Positions 1 to 10,164 of a stretch of 64,000 nt of DNA are shown one piece after another. The stretch covers positions 1 through 64,000 of the forward strand of contig JAXMBN010000011.1 of assembly GCA_046349875.1 (NCBI GenBank). The letters are read 5' to 3'. Both the position numbers and the translations under genes were made by a program. Source of the DNA: JAXMBN01 sp046349875. Lineage in GTDB: Bacteria; Planctomycetota; Planctomycetia; Pirellulales; Pirellulaceae. The notes beneath the pieces were generated by a model that was given only the letters and a program-made list of their open reading frames with translations, was not told the origin of the DNA and searched no databases. The stretch's first letter is position 1, and the number at the start of each line of letters is the position of its first letter.

Positions 1-2
1 TA

Positions 3-1175
3 GCCAACCCTTTGGGCGGACCCCGCCGCGTCGGATTGGAACTTTCGGCCAATATGTCTGCTGATCCAGACAAACGCATCTATGCTGCCGAGCGGGATGG
101 TGACACAACCGATATCGTTGTCGACCTTCCACCGATGGGACTCTTAAGACTGGAGGATTCCTCTGGCTCGATTGTTCGTAAAAAAGGAGCGGTCATTGGA
201 TCCAACGTCGGTGTGTTAGGGAATGAGTTTATTGAAGGCCACATCGATCCACAGTCGGGCAAGGTTAGCGCTCTTTACATTGCGAAGCGCCGCGGGAATC
301 GCATGAGCGGGATGTTGGCGGTTCGGCTCCATGAAAAGATCGATGGCGAAAGCTATTCGAAAATGGTTGCCGATCAATGCACCGTCACCAGATCCAATAC
401 CGTCCGAGGCAAGATCCAAGTCCGCGGACGTTGTTTGGTTGGCAAGCATGAGCTTGGCAAGTTCGAGATAACCTATCAACTTTGGCGTGGTAGCCGCATT
501 CTGGAAATCGATCTCAAAGTCTTCAACTTGGCTTCTCGGCTCACATCCAATGATGCCGTTGTCTGGAGAACCGCTTGGCCGAATGAAACATCTAGCTTGG
601 CCACCTGGCACCAAGGAATCAAACAACCATTCTCGGGAAAGCGAGGAATTTGCCCTCTCTTGGTCGAGATTGATGAGGCCGAACATAAAGGCTACGTACT
701 AACTGGAGGCAACCCCTTGCAGTTCCGTGCAAGCGAGCGATTTCTGGATACCGAACTCCTTCGTCACGATGACGGCACCATCCATGCCCAAATCGGACTT
801 GCCATCGATCTTCCTCGGCCGTACCAATCTGCCCTGGAATGGTTGGTTCCACCATTGATTTCTCAAGAAAAAGCTTCGCCTCTTTCCTGTGGAAATGCAG
901 CCTGGTTCATCCAATCTTCAGTTTCGAATGTTACGCTGAGTCCTTATCGATCGCTGATCGATGAGTCGGGTAAATTGGTAGGCATGCGAGCGTGGCTAAT
1001 GGAGACCGGCAACCGCGGTTGTTCCGCCAAAATCGAGTGCTTCCGCACGCCTGCTCAGGCCGACCGCGTCGCTTGTTCGGGAAGATCGTTAGGTAAGATC
1101 GATATCGAAGGCGATACATTAGTGGTTCACGTCAGGCCGAATGAACAGTCCTTGATTGATATTTATTGGCCCTAA
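3..1175 (+). CDS. alpha-mannosidase-like glycoside hydrolase (GH38), C-terminal part, 5' end outside window
   Basis: The frame is already open at the left edge, so only about 390 C-terminal residues are present. The first residues read ANPLGGPRR, resembling the NPLxxPR strand that opens the C-terminal beta domain of GH38 mannosidases. A proline-rich turn (DLPPMGLLRL) and the stretch LGNEFIEGHIDPQSGKVSAL follow, matching the family pattern of a conserved N-E-F/Y and a 'DP.tG.i.sL' beta turn. No catalytic residues are visible because the catalytic barrel would lie upstream. Known role of the family: removal of alpha-linked mannose. The stop lies 44 bp before the kinase start on the same strand. 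Alternative: another galactose-mutarotase-like beta-sandwich hydrolase. I am fairly sure of the fold and less sure of the substrate. Confidence 0.65.
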   Translation, partial: ANPLGGPRRVGLELSANMSADPDKRIYAAERDGDTTDIVVDLPPMGLLRLEDSSGSIVRKKGAVIGSNVGVLGNEFIEGHIDPQSGKVSALYIAKRRGNRMSGMLAVRLHEKIDGESYSKMVADQCTVTRSNTVRGKIQVRGRCLVGKHELGKFEITYQLWRGSRILEIDLKVFNLASRLTSNDAVVWRTAWPNETSSLATWHQGIKQPFSGKRGICPLLVEIDEAEHKGYVLTGGNPLQFRASERFLDTELLRHDDGTIHAQIGLAIDLPRPYQSALEWLVPPLISQEKASPLSCGNAAWFIQSSVSNVTLSPYRSLIDESGKLVGMRAWLMETGNRGCSAKIECFRTPAQADRVACSGRSLGKIDIEGDTLVVHVRPNEQSLIDIYWP

Positions 1176-1219
1176 CCGATATCGATTGGCCTTCATCGAC
1201 ACCAATTGGAGTTCGTCGT

Positions 1220-2753
1220 ATGGCAAGTATGCCGGGACCAGAAGATTTAACGAATCGAGTCGTTGGAGGGTATCGTGTCCTCCATCGGCTAGGTCGCGGA
1301 GGCATGTCGGAAGTCTATCTCGCTTTTCACGAAAACTTGCGTCGCCATGTGGCGCTGAAAGTCCTTCGTCAAGACTTGGTCGGTAGCGAGGACCACCATA
1401 GTCGATTTCTTCAAGAAGCCCGCGCTGCAGCTTCTTTGGTCCACCCCAACATCGTACAGGTCTACGATATTGGCGAGTTCGAAAAAGTACACTACATCGC
1501 GCAGGAGTATATTCCGGGCAGTACGCTACGCGCCTACATTCAACGCCGTGGAAGATTGCCTATCGCCGAAACCATTTCCATTCTGATGCAGGTCTCTGCT
1601 GCTCTCCAAAAAGCATCTTCAGTTGGCATCGTTCACCGCGATATCAAACCTGAGAACATTTTGCTGACACCCGATGGAGAAGCCAAAGTTGCCGACTTTG
1701 GACTCGCTCGCACTCGCACGCAAGATATGAATCTTACCGAGATCGGGATTACCCTCGGCACACCGCTCTACATGAGCCCTGAACAGATTCAAGGAACACC
1801 GCTCGATTCTCGCAGCGATCTCTACTCGCTAGGAGTCACCGCATTTCACATGCTGGCGGGCAAAACACCTTTTGAAGGTGATACGGCATTGGCTTTGGCG
1901 GTAACACGTCAACAATCCTCCACCAAATTTGAGCGAACTGCGACCGGATGTTCCCTACACTTTAGCCAACATCGTGACGAAGCTCTTAGCCAAGAAAGCC
2001 GACGAACGATACTCTTCGGCTTCGTCCCTTTCGCGAGCATTGCGTGAAGTCGCGGAGGCATTGCCCGGTCGCTGGCATGGGGATCAAGTGCTACCGTTCA
2101 GCGATTTGGTGATCGATGAAGCCAACGCGGTAACCACGCAGACCATGCGTCTTCAAGCAGCCATGCAAGTCGAGAAGTCTCGTAAAAAGACTCGCTGGTT
2201 GGTGGCATCAGGAGCCATCTTAGCAGCGTTGAGTTTTGGCAGTTTGAGCTTCCTGTTCGCCAATCAATGGAATCGAACCAAACTCATTCCAAGCCCTTTT
2301 ATCAACCAAGTGTCCGTCCCAAGAAAGGCCACCGTTGAAGAACAGTTCATGTATGCACTACAACAGAATGGGATTCAAGAGTGGCGAGCCATCGAAGCCT
2401 ACTATCCTCCCTCTGATATCAATAATTTAAGACTCAATTTGAAAGCCTGGCTCCATTTGGGACAAGTCGCCAGCGCCCACAACGAATCGTTGGAGGAAGC
2501 TCGAAAAGCCTTTCGAAAAATCATCGATCGCTACGAAGAAAATCCGGATCAGGTCGATGAGCTGGTTTATGTAATGACTCTCTACGAACTTATGTATGTA
2601 GAACGATCCTTGCATCCCAATAGCGACGACTGGAAAAAACTTCGCGAAGAAGCACAGAGGTCGGAAGTTGTTATTCGCGACAACAAAAAACGCGAATTGC
2701 TTCGATCTCTCCTCCCTCCCAAGGTGGCCGAGTTGCGTAGCGAAGTCGACTGA
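1220..2753 (+). CDS. membrane-anchored Ser/Thr protein kinase, frameshifted
   Basis: Hanks-type kinase. The glycine loop LGRGGMSEVY, the lysine in HVALKVL, the catalytic loop HRDIKPENIL, the DFGLAR magnesium motif and the activation-segment motif GTPLYMSPEQ are all in order and intact. The reading frame then breaks at about 1907-1916: the upstream frame ends in VTRQ and the adjacent frame continues NPPPNLSELRPDVP, the normal end of the C-lobe, so one base appears extra. Joined, the protein is about 510 residues. A transmembrane helix near residues 330-350 (TRWLVASGAILAALSFGSL) is followed by a helical TPR-like extracytoplasmic tail. The ATG at 1220 was chosen because it precedes the kinase fold closely; a TTG at 1166 overlaps the previous gene. 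Known role: phosphorylation signalling with an external sensor. Without the shift, the kinase would lack its last helices and anchor. Confidence 0.85.
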
Positions 2754-2837
2754 TGACCTGTTCAGATTGTTGGATTGTGGGAAAATAGAGAGTGTCGATG
2801 TGCCCCTTGGCTCTCTCACCCGAAGAAAACAGCAGGA

Positions 2838-4042
2838 ATGCCCACTCCGCCGGATTTAGCAACTACGATTCGCTCCTGGTTTGACCAAATCCAGGTTCCC
2901 CTCCATCCTTGGACACGTGAAGCGGTTGCTGCAGCGTTGGACAATCCGCGGGATTATCCGCACCTCTATGAGGCTTGGATTCCGGGTGATCGGATTGCAT
3001 TGGCCGTTGGACCCTTACTCCCCGATCCCATTCCTTTCATTGGTCATGTGGTCGATTATTTGATCGCGCATGGATTGGAACCACAGCAACTTCACGTAGT
3101 GCTGGCCAACGATAGCAGTCGATTCCGTGATGGCCTGATCGATTCTCTTGCAAAATGGAAGTTGGAACCGACTCAAGTTTCCAATCACGATCCTTTCGAC
3201 GAAAAGAAGCTCGAATTCTTAGCGGCCGATATGGAGGCGAACCCTGTTTACGTCAACCGTGCAATCATGGAAGCCGATTTGGTCTTACCAATCGTCGGCT
3301 TCCGGCATCCGAAAGCCTTAAGCTACTTCGGTCCGCAAGCTTTGGTCCCTTGGTTTGTCGATCACCAAACACAACGCCGCCTTCGAACTCTCACGGTCGA
3401 TGCGACCGATGAAGGGGCCAAACAACGTCGACAATTCGGCGAGTGGGTTGCGAGGCTTGCGGGCATCGCTTATGTCCTCGGTATCGTTCCAACGCGCAAG
3501 CCACCCTACATTGCTCTCGCATCCGGTGACCCCCATGCGATCGAACACCAATGGATCACCGATCGCACGGCTCAAGATAGCGATGATTCTCAAGGTGTGG
3601 TAAATAAACAAGCCAGCGACTGGGTCCTCGCGCATATCGGAAGCTCGACCGAATTTGTCAGTTGGAATGAACTGGCATGTGTGCTGACCGAACTGCTTTC
3701 TCAACTGTCCGATCAAGGTAATCTCATTCTTTGCTCCTCGATTTCCGCGACGCGTTCAAGGAGCCCCCCGGCTTATTGGGAAGCACTGATTCTGATGATG
3801 AACTGGAAAAGAAACTGCTGAAGTCCGAGCTTCCCAATGCGCTAGCGGCTTTCTTGATTTGGCATGCACTTCAGTCGTGCCATATCTACCTCATGAGTCA
3901 GCATGAGCGTGATGCGTTAGAGTCGATCCATATCGGTCGCATCGAACATATCGATCCCATCCTACGATTGACAAGTCAATCGCAACGAGGAACGATCATC
4001 AACAATGCGCTATTGGATTGCCAATCCTTTTATACTTCCTAA
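2838..4042 (+). CDS. LarA-like protein (DUF2088, lactate racemase N-terminal family), frameshifted
   Basis: The protein resembles the LarA/DUF2088 family, whose best known member is the nickel-pincer lactate racemase. Visible traits are an N-terminal VPLHPWTREAV segment, GPLLPDPIPFIGHVVDYLI, and late family segments such as ALAAFLIWHALQSCHIYLMS. The frame changes near 3726-3737: one frame ends in NLIL and the next continues LLDFRDAFKEPPG, implying one missing base. Joined length is about 401 residues. ATG 2838 has AGGA just before it; upstream in-frame codons give no family resemblance. The downstream ygfZ start lies 4 bp after the stop, so the two are probably co-transcribed. Planctomycete genomes often carry LarA homologues without the LarB/C/E maturation genes, and none is seen here, so racemase activity is not supported. 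Confidence 0.7.
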
Positions 4043-4046
4043 GAGC

Positions 4047-4970
4047 ATGAACTTTCACGACGCCTACCTTCAAACAACTCTTGCCTTTCGTGGTAAAGAC
4101 CGACAGTCGTTTCTGCACCGGCTTTGCACGCAAGACTTGCGATTGCTTCAGGACAATCCCGTTTTGGAAACATTCTTCACGGATGTGAAAGGGAAATCGT
4201 TAGCGCACGGTTGGGTTTTCAATCAAACCGATGCAATCCTGGTGACCGTGCATGGTCAGCATCAGGAGCGTCTACTAACCCATTTCGATCGCTATTTGAT
4301 CCGCGAAGACGTGGCGATTGCAGACGAATCGGGGCAGTGGATTTGGTACTACGGAAATCGAGAGCTTTTTCCGCGACTAGAGATCGAGTTCCTTGATTTG
4401 CCCAAGAATAGTCTTCAGTGGGGACATATTCCTTCGAATCTTGCTGCCGAGTTTCCAAGTGCTTTAGCATGGAAGGAAAGCCATGCGCGATACGGCTGGC
4501 TTGGTGTAGCCTCAACCGACGCTCCACGCTTGGTCTCCTTTCTGCAAGAGCGAGGAGGCATTATTAGCACCGAGAATGATCATCACAACGCGCGCATTCG
4601 CGACGATTGGCCACAATTTGGTCTCGATTTCGACGAATCCCATTTGCCACAAGAAATCGACCGCGATGCAAAAGCTATTTCGTTTACCAAGGGGTGTTAT
4701 CTCGGCCAAGAGACCATCGCCCGACTCGATGCACTTGGACAAGTTCAAAAAAAACTGTTCCGCCTTCAATGCAAAGGACAACAAAATGTTGCGGCAGGCG
4801 CTCGAGTCATGGTCGATTCTACGGAAGCGGGATGGATCACCTCGAGTGCCATCGATAGCCAAGAAAACCAAACGCAAATGATGGCCTTCATCAAGCGTGC
4901 CTTCCATTCGAGATCGACTCGATTTACCGTGGAAGGAATCGAAACCACCTACGCATCTCCAACCTGCTGA
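4047..4970 (+). CDS. ygfZ: YgfZ/GcvT-like tetrahydrofolate-binding protein
   Basis: About 307 residues related to the T protein of glycine cleavage and to YgfZ (IbaG57-type Fe-S maintenance proteins). The diagnostic YgfZ signature K-G-C-Y-x-G-Q-E is intact (KGCYLGQE, about residues 212-219), and the N terminus has the expected LHRLCTQDL segment where family members contact folate. The cysteine in the signature is the residue required in E. coli YgfZ, which supports repair or assembly of certain Fe-S enzymes using folate. The ATG at 4047 follows the LarA-like stop by 4 bp. The next gene starts 7 bp after this stop, giving a compact plus-strand operon of LarA-like, ygfZ and the ATPase. The name refers to the family, not a proven function. 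Confidence 0.85.
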   Translation: MNFHDAYLQTTLAFRGKDRQSFLHRLCTQDLRLLQDNPVLETFFTDVKGKSLAHGWVFNQTDAILVTVHGQHQERLLTHFDRYLIREDVAIADESGQWIWYYGNRELFPRLEIEFLDLPKNSLQWGHIPSNLAAEFPSALAWKESHARYGWLGVASTDAPRLVSFLQERGGIISTENDHHNARIRDDWPQFGLDFDESHLPQEIDRDAKAISFTKGCYLGQETIARLDALGQVQKKLFRLQCKGQQNVAAGARVMVDSTEAGWITSSAIDSQENQTQMMAFIKRAFHSRSTRFTVEGIETTYASPTC

Positions 4971-4977
4971 GCGATCC

Positions 4978-6426
4978 ATGACCGAGCAAGAGTTTCTAGC
5001 CCACCACGGCTTAACACGAAACCCATTCGCAGACGAAGATGCACAGACAGATATCGTCTTCAAAGAACACTGCATCGCCAATTCCTTTCATCCTGCATGG
5101 AGTAAAGTCTTCGGCGATCCTCGTGAACCTTCGACCGCCATCGTATTGGGATCCAAGGGCTCGGGCAAGACAGCCATGCGACTGCAACTTGCGGGTGAGT
5201 ACGCCAAGCACAATCAAGCTCACCCCGATAAGCGCGTCTTTGTCGTGCAATACGATGACTTCAATACCTACTTAGGTCGCATCGAACACCACATGCCGTC
5301 TCGGTATCGTGGGAAACCAGAGAAGATCCTTCAGTCCATTCGGCTATGGGATCACATGGACGCAATCCTTTGTGAAGGAGTCACCAGCCTCATCGATGCG
5401 ATCGCCCCTTTGCAATCCACATCGCGATCGGACACCATCACTGCCTCGCAATTGGCCGCGTTGGATCGTGGCCAGCGCCGCGATCTGATGCTGCTTGCCG
5501 CTTGTTACGACCAATCGAAAACGGGAACCTTTCGCGATCGCTGGAAGAAAACCCGACGCGCTGTTCAATATTCCAATTGGTCAACTTGGTACGAATGCCT
5601 CGGAGGAATCGTTGGCACCATTCTCACGCTCGGAATTTTGATCTCGCTATTTCAGGCCGACTCGATCGCTATCCAACACGTCGTATGGTCTTCGATCATT
5701 CTATTGCCACTGATGTGGGCACCGTACCTTTGGCGATGGTCGCGATGCGGATTGCGAGCCTGGAAGATCATACATCGGGTCCGTGTCGGCAGACGCGACT
5801 TCTTCACGCTCACCCAAACACTCATGTCGATTCCCATGAAAGAACTGGCTGCACAGCCTCTTCCTACGGCACCACGAACCGACGATCGTTACGCATTGAT
5901 CGAGAAATTCCAACTCATCCTGCGAACCCTTGGCTTCCATGGACTGATCGTTCTTATCGATCGCGTCGACGAACCTGACCTCGTCAACGGTCTGCCTGAT
6001 CGCATGAAACAGTTGGTATGGCCGATCCTCGACAACAAGCTTCTCAAACACCCTGGACTCGGGCTCAAGTTGCTGCTCCCTAGCGAACTGCAATACTTTT
6101 TGGATCGCGAAGACCGCGAGTTCCAAGAACGAGCTCGCCTCGACAAGCAAAACGTCATCCGATCGTTTGATTGGACAGGGGAAGCCCTTTACGATCTGGT
6201 GGAAGCTCGGATGAAAGCCTGCTCCCGTGACGGACAAACCCAACGTCCCGCCGATCTGCTCGATAAAAGCATTTCCGAACAGCGATTGCTGGCGGCGATG
6301 CAATCATTGCGGACTCCACGTTCCCTATTTCGATTCTTGTATCGACTCGTTGCGGAACATTGCAAAACCTATCGATCTTCAGATCCTTGCTTTTGTGTTT
6401 CGACAGCAACCTTCGAAGCACCTTAG
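4978..6426 (+). CDS. P-loop ATPase with two central membrane helices
   Basis: About 482 residues. A Walker A motif GSKGSGKT lies near residues 58-65 and a Walker B-like strand LIVLIDRVDEP near 323-333. Between them are two hydrophobic helices (about 205-225 and 233-253; VGTILTLGILISLF and SSIILLPLMWAPYL). Inserting membrane segments between the nucleotide-binding motifs is reminiscent of KAP-family P-loop NTPases, but I cannot assign the family firmly. The start MTEQEFLAHHGLTRNPF resembles the opening of ATPases of the ExeA/TniB type (GLxxNPF). ATG 4978 was chosen because it follows the ygfZ stop closely; the frame is open further upstream only as overlap. Function unknown; a membrane-bound ATPase is the safe call. 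Confidence 0.75.
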   Translation: MTEQEFLAHHGLTRNPFADEDAQTDIVFKEHCIANSFHPAWSKVFGDPREPSTAIVLGSKGSGKTAMRLQLAGEYAKHNQAHPDKRVFVVQYDDFNTYLGRIEHHMPSRYRGKPEKILQSIRLWDHMDAILCEGVTSLIDAIAPLQSTSRSDTITASQLAALDRGQRRDLMLLAACYDQSKTGTFRDRWKKTRRAVQYSNWSTWYECLGGIVGTILTLGILISLFQADSIAIQHVVWSSIILLPLMWAPYLWRWSRCGLRAWKIIHRVRVGRRDFFTLTQTLMSIPMKELAAQPLPTAPRTDDRYALIEKFQLILRTLGFHGLIVLIDRVDEPDLVNGLPDRMKQLVWPILDNKLLKHPGLGLKLLLPSELQYFLDREDREFQERARLDKQNVIRSFDWTGEALYDLVEARMKACSRDGQTQRPADLLDKSISEQRLLAAMQSLRTPRSLFRFLYRLVAEHCKTYRSSDPCFCVSTATFEAP

Positions 6427-6525
6427 CTGTGGCTCTAATCCGAAGGCATCGGATTGGATAGTCGATTACTTCATCGAATCGACGACCACCTCAGGAGAAA
6501 TAACTTTGAGCAACAAACACTCGAG

Positions 6526-7407
6526 CTACCACACCACAGGATTACTTGGGTGTGGTCGGCTTCTTATCTTTAGAATCTTTGTCGTCTTTGCCTTCTTGTC
6601 CTTGTCTTTCTTGATCCTCAATGGAGTCTTCGAGTTCTTCGCATTCTTGTTGGTCTTGGCAGATCCCGTATCGCCCAAGGTTTCATCAGGAGCCAATGGT
6701 TTGGCACCTGTCACGGCGACCGATTGAAGCAGCATGATCAAATCAGGAGACTGCGGGGCTATAGAGACAGTTGACTCGATTGCATCTCCGCTCTTGGCTA
6801 GATCCAATCCATTTAAAAAGACATTCACTTTCGTCTTGGCATTGACTTGGATTTTGATCCGCTGATTCCCAGCCAGGATCAAAAGATTTTCGGCATCTTT
6901 CGCCTGGATCAGTCCCACGATATCGAACTTCTGGGCTTCATTGGCCGTTGGTGTTTTTTTCTGCTCGAGCAGAGATTGCCCTTGTCGACACCTGCCGGAT
7001 AGACTCTGCAGAGTTTCGCTTCATTTCTTCTTCATTGACGCGTCGCATGTTTTGCATCGGCCGAAACAACTCGACTTCGGATGCTGGCATGTGAGGCTGC
7101 ATCTGGAGCGTCCAGTTCGGCCGTCAGCCTGACATACATTCCTATTTGTATCCAACTAACTTCGCGGTGCCGCGATAGGAAACCTGCTGCACCTCGTTCG
7201 GCATCTGTATGCTTTTTTCTCTACCAGAACCATCTGTCACTTGAAGCAATTCGATTTCCATTCCTCGAACGGGTTCTTCAACTCAATGACTGTCAAATCA
7301 GTTTTGCGCTACCACGGTTTGCTCCACGGTTGCGACAACTCCACAGGCTAGCGCCAACGATGGTACGCCAACGCGAAGACTTCGTGTCATGAAGGCCCAA
7401 AATGCCA
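6526..7407 (-). pseudogene. decayed secreted-protein gene with several frameshifts
   Basis: Read on the minus strand, an ATG at 7407 has a good ribosome site (AAGGAG, complement of 7415-7420) and begins a signal peptide (MAFWAFMTRSLRVG...). A stop follows after about 36 codons. Coherent protein then resumes in successive frames: RGMEIELLQVTDGSGREK, then YVRLTAELDAP, then EVELFRPMQNMRRVNEEEM, then the long frame ending at 6526 with NLLILAGNQRIKIQV and a Lys-rich tail. At least four frame changes are needed. From memory this resembles a planctomycete secreted family with a conserved GxYVRxxAE segment, but I cannot name it. That many lesions make a single assembly slip unlikely. The last fragment (130 codons) could still be expressed only from an internal start. 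Confidence 0.6.
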
Positions 7408-7762
7408 TATCAATCTCCTTGGAAAATCAGGGGGCACCCTCCATTGGGCAACCACCTCATGCCGAACTCGCAAAACTGAATACAATAGGAGGGCCGAGCA
7501 CATCAAAGTTGTACTCGCAAATGCATCGAACCGACAAACCTCCTTCAATGCAAACGCCCATCCAAGCGTGCATATAGGTGCCCCAAATTCAGGATATCAA
7601 AGGGGCTTCAGGATATCGAAGACGTCTGATCGATGCGCTCCCATTTTGTTCCATACAACTCTTCCATTATACGACGGCCTCGCAACTTCTTGTTGGAGAA
7701 GTTACGAAGATCGCTTTGCTTAGAATGGAAAAGTCCTTTTCCGAAAAAGTAGGCCGCCACTC
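7408..7762. promoter_or_regulatory. divergent intergenic region upstream of panB, with an 11-bp direct repeat
   Basis: No gene is supported here. The region separates the decayed minus-strand gene from panB. An exact 11-bp direct repeat, TTCAGGATATC, occurs at 7588-7598 and 7607-7617, 19 bp apart from start to start (close to two helical turns). It contains the palindrome GATATC and is a candidate operator. No convincing -35/-10 pair was found. Confidence 0.3.
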
Positions 7763-8566
7763 ATGAATCAAGCACCTTCCAAAGTTTCCATCCGGACACT
7801 TCAAAAGATGAAGCAGCAGGGCGAACGAATCACCATGCTTACGGCCTACGACTATTCTCTGGCACGTATTCTCGACGACGCTGGAACGGATGTCCTGCTA
7901 GTTGGCGACTCGCTGGGAATGGTTGTCCAGGGAAAATCCAGTACCGTTCCGGTAACGGTCGACGAGATGATCTATCACGGAGAAATGGTTGCGAGGGCCG
8001 CGAGGCGAGCCATGGTGGTGGTGGACCTTCCTTTCCCCGTAGGTCAGTTGGGAGTGAATCATACGCTCAAAATCGCCGCTCGCATCATGAAGAAGACCGG
8101 TTGTGAAGCGGTGAAATTAGAAGGGGGTGCTGCACAGGCAGATGTGATTGCGGCTCTTGTCTCCGCAGGTATTCCGACCATCGCCCACGTCGGCTTGCGG
8201 CCTCAAACGGTCCATGCACTTGGAGGATATCGCGTACACCGCAATGAAGATCAACTAAAGCATGATGCCTGGGCTGCCGAATCTGCTGGCGCCTTTGCCC
8301 TACTCATGGAATGTGTTCCTTCAGAGTCGGCGACAAAGATCTCGAAGGAGATCAAAATACCGACCATTGGGATCGGCGCGGGAAATGGTTGCGATGGACA
8401 GGTATTGGTGACGCATGACTTACTTGGGATGAGCCAAGGAAGTGGAGCGAAATTTGTTAGAAAGTATCTCGACTTCAAACAGCTTTGCACTCAAGCGGTG
8501 GAGTCGTTTCGCCATGACGTTCGATCTGGACAATTTCCAGATGAAAATGAGAGCTACCACTCCTAG
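7763..8566 (+). CDS. panB: 3-methyl-2-oxobutanoate hydroxymethyltransferase (ketopantoate hydroxymethyltransferase)
   Basis: 267 residues, the normal PanB length. Family blocks are all present: MLTAYDYSLARILDDAG near residue 25, the metal-binding LLVGDSLGMVVQG block, VVVDLPF, VKLEGG and the late GIGAG loop. PanB transfers a hydroxymethyl group from 5,10-methylene-tetrahydrofolate to 2-oxoisovalerate to give ketopantoate, the first committed step to pantothenate and coenzyme A, in the cytoplasm. The ATG at 7763 aligns with the usual N terminus. No panC or panD lies alongside; the gene stands alone between a dead gene and rarA, 160 bp before the latter. Confidence 0.95.
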   Translation: MNQAPSKVSIRTLQKMKQQGERITMLTAYDYSLARILDDAGTDVLLVGDSLGMVVQGKSSTVPVTVDEMIYHGEMVARAARRAMVVVDLPFPVGQLGVNHTLKIAARIMKKTGCEAVKLEGGAAQADVIAALVSAGIPTIAHVGLRPQTVHALGGYRVHRNEDQLKHDAWAAESAGAFALLMECVPSESATKISKEIKIPTIGIGAGNGCDGQVLVTHDLLGMSQGSGAKFVRKYLDFKQLCTQAVESFRHDVRSGQFPDENESYHS

Positions 8567-8726
8567 GATATTGGGGACGAACCTTCTTCAGTTCCGAGAA
8601 TCATCAACTTCATCCCAGTGAGAATCCAAAGCCTTACCACTTCTTTGAGCTCTTTCGTTTTTCAACGTCCCCAGTTGGAAACCCATTCGCATCTCAACAT
8701 TTGCCCCAAATCGTGCGAGACCCCAA

Positions 8727-10073
8727 ATGGATTTGTTTGCACAAGCCGAAAAATCAAATCTGGATGATGCGAAACCTCTCGCTGCCCGTATGCGTCCCAA
8801 GAATCTCGAAGAGTTTTTGGGGCAGCAACAATTCATGGGCCAAGACAAACTCCTTCGCCGCCTTCTCAAAGCGCGTCGCATCGGATCGCTGCTTCTGTAT
8901 GGTCCCCCAGGTTCGGGCAAGACGTCGCTCGCGCAGTTGATTGCCGCCGAGCTTGGAACGAAGTTTCGTCAACTAAGTGCCGTTCTTTCTGGCGTAAAAG
9001 AACTTCGCGAAGTCCTACAATGGGCTCGCGATGAAGTCAGCTCGGGTGGAAAACGTCCTGTCCTTTTTATCGACGAAATCCATCGTTTCAATCGAGCCCA
9101 ACAAGATGCTCTTCTACCCGATGTCGAAGATGGTGTAATCGAGTTTATTGGCGCAACGACGAGTAACCCTTCGTTCAGCGTCGTGGGAGCATTGCTAAGT
9201 CGAAGTCAGATTTTCCAGTTCCAGCCACATACGGAACAAGACTTGATCGCGCTGTTGCAACGAGCGATCGCCGATAAGCGTCGTGGCTACGGAACGATGT
9301 CGATCGATGTTCACCCGGGTGCATTGGAAGTCTTGGCCAAACTGGCTGAAGGGGATGCGCGCCGAGCTCTTGGGGCACTCGAAACGGCAATTCTTTCTTG
9401 CCCAGCGCGCCCGATTCCGTTGACTGCCGAACTCGCGCAAGAGTCCCTTCAACGTAAGTCGCTCGCCTTCGATCCATCCGGAGACGATCACTATGATCTC
9501 GCAAGTGCCTTGATCAAATCGATCCGCGGTAGCGACGCCGATGCAGCCTTGTATTGGCTAGCTCGTGCATTGGAGAGCGGTGAGGATGTTCGCTTTCTAT
9601 GCCGCCGCTTGCTCATCATTTCCAGAGAGGATATCGGCAATGCAGATCCACAAGCAATGACATAAGCCACGTCGACGATGCAGGCTTGCGAGTTCATTGG
9701 ATTGCCGGAATGCCAATGGGCTCTATCACAATTGGCGATCTATTTGGCTTTAGCCCCCAAACCAATTCCGGCCACCTCATATCAGCGCCGCTCGCAAGTT
9801 GACGTTGCGGAAGGTTCACTCATTCCCGTCCCCATCCACTTGCGCGACAAACATTATGAAGGAGCCAAACGATTGGGCCACGGAGCCGACTATGTTTACT
9901 CCCATCTTTCCCCTGACGGAATCGCTGCCCAAGATTATCTCGGCGTCGATCGCAAATACTATCATGCCACCGACCGTGGGCATGAAAAGGAGCTTAAAGC
10001 TCGCTACGAGTTTATTCGACAAAGACTCGATGGGGACTCCCCCGCGAAGGAGCCACCCGAAAGACAAGGCTAG
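8727..10073 (+). CDS. rarA: RarA/MgsA replication-associated AAA+ ATPase, interrupted by an in-frame TAA
   Basis: RarA (MgsA) acts at stalled replication forks. Walker A GPPGSGKT (residues 59-66), Walker B LFIDEIHR (about 113-120), and sensor 1 GATTSNPSF (142-150) are intact. After DIGNADPQAMT the frame meets TAA at 9663-9665 (codon 313), then continues in the same frame with ATSTMQACEFIGLPE, the normal start of the C-terminal tetramerisation domain, through AIYLALAPK and AAQDYL to the stop at 10073. The joined protein would be about 448 codons, the usual length. The homologous sequence on both sides, in the same frame, marks the TAA as a point lesion rather than the natural end. A truncated product would keep the ATPase core but lose the oligomerisation part. 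Confidence 0.85.
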
Positions 10074-10164
10074 CAATGAATGAGGCTCGATATCCAAATT
10101 CACCTTGCCTCAGCCTCGCGATCCTGTTAATGCTCCCGAATCGTCTTCGGCTCGGGGATTCATC

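Noticed and set aside
1900..1930. Programmed +1 frameshifting in the kinase
   Set aside because: No slippery codon run, stop codon at the shift point or internal ribosome site was seen; one-base error or mutation is simpler.
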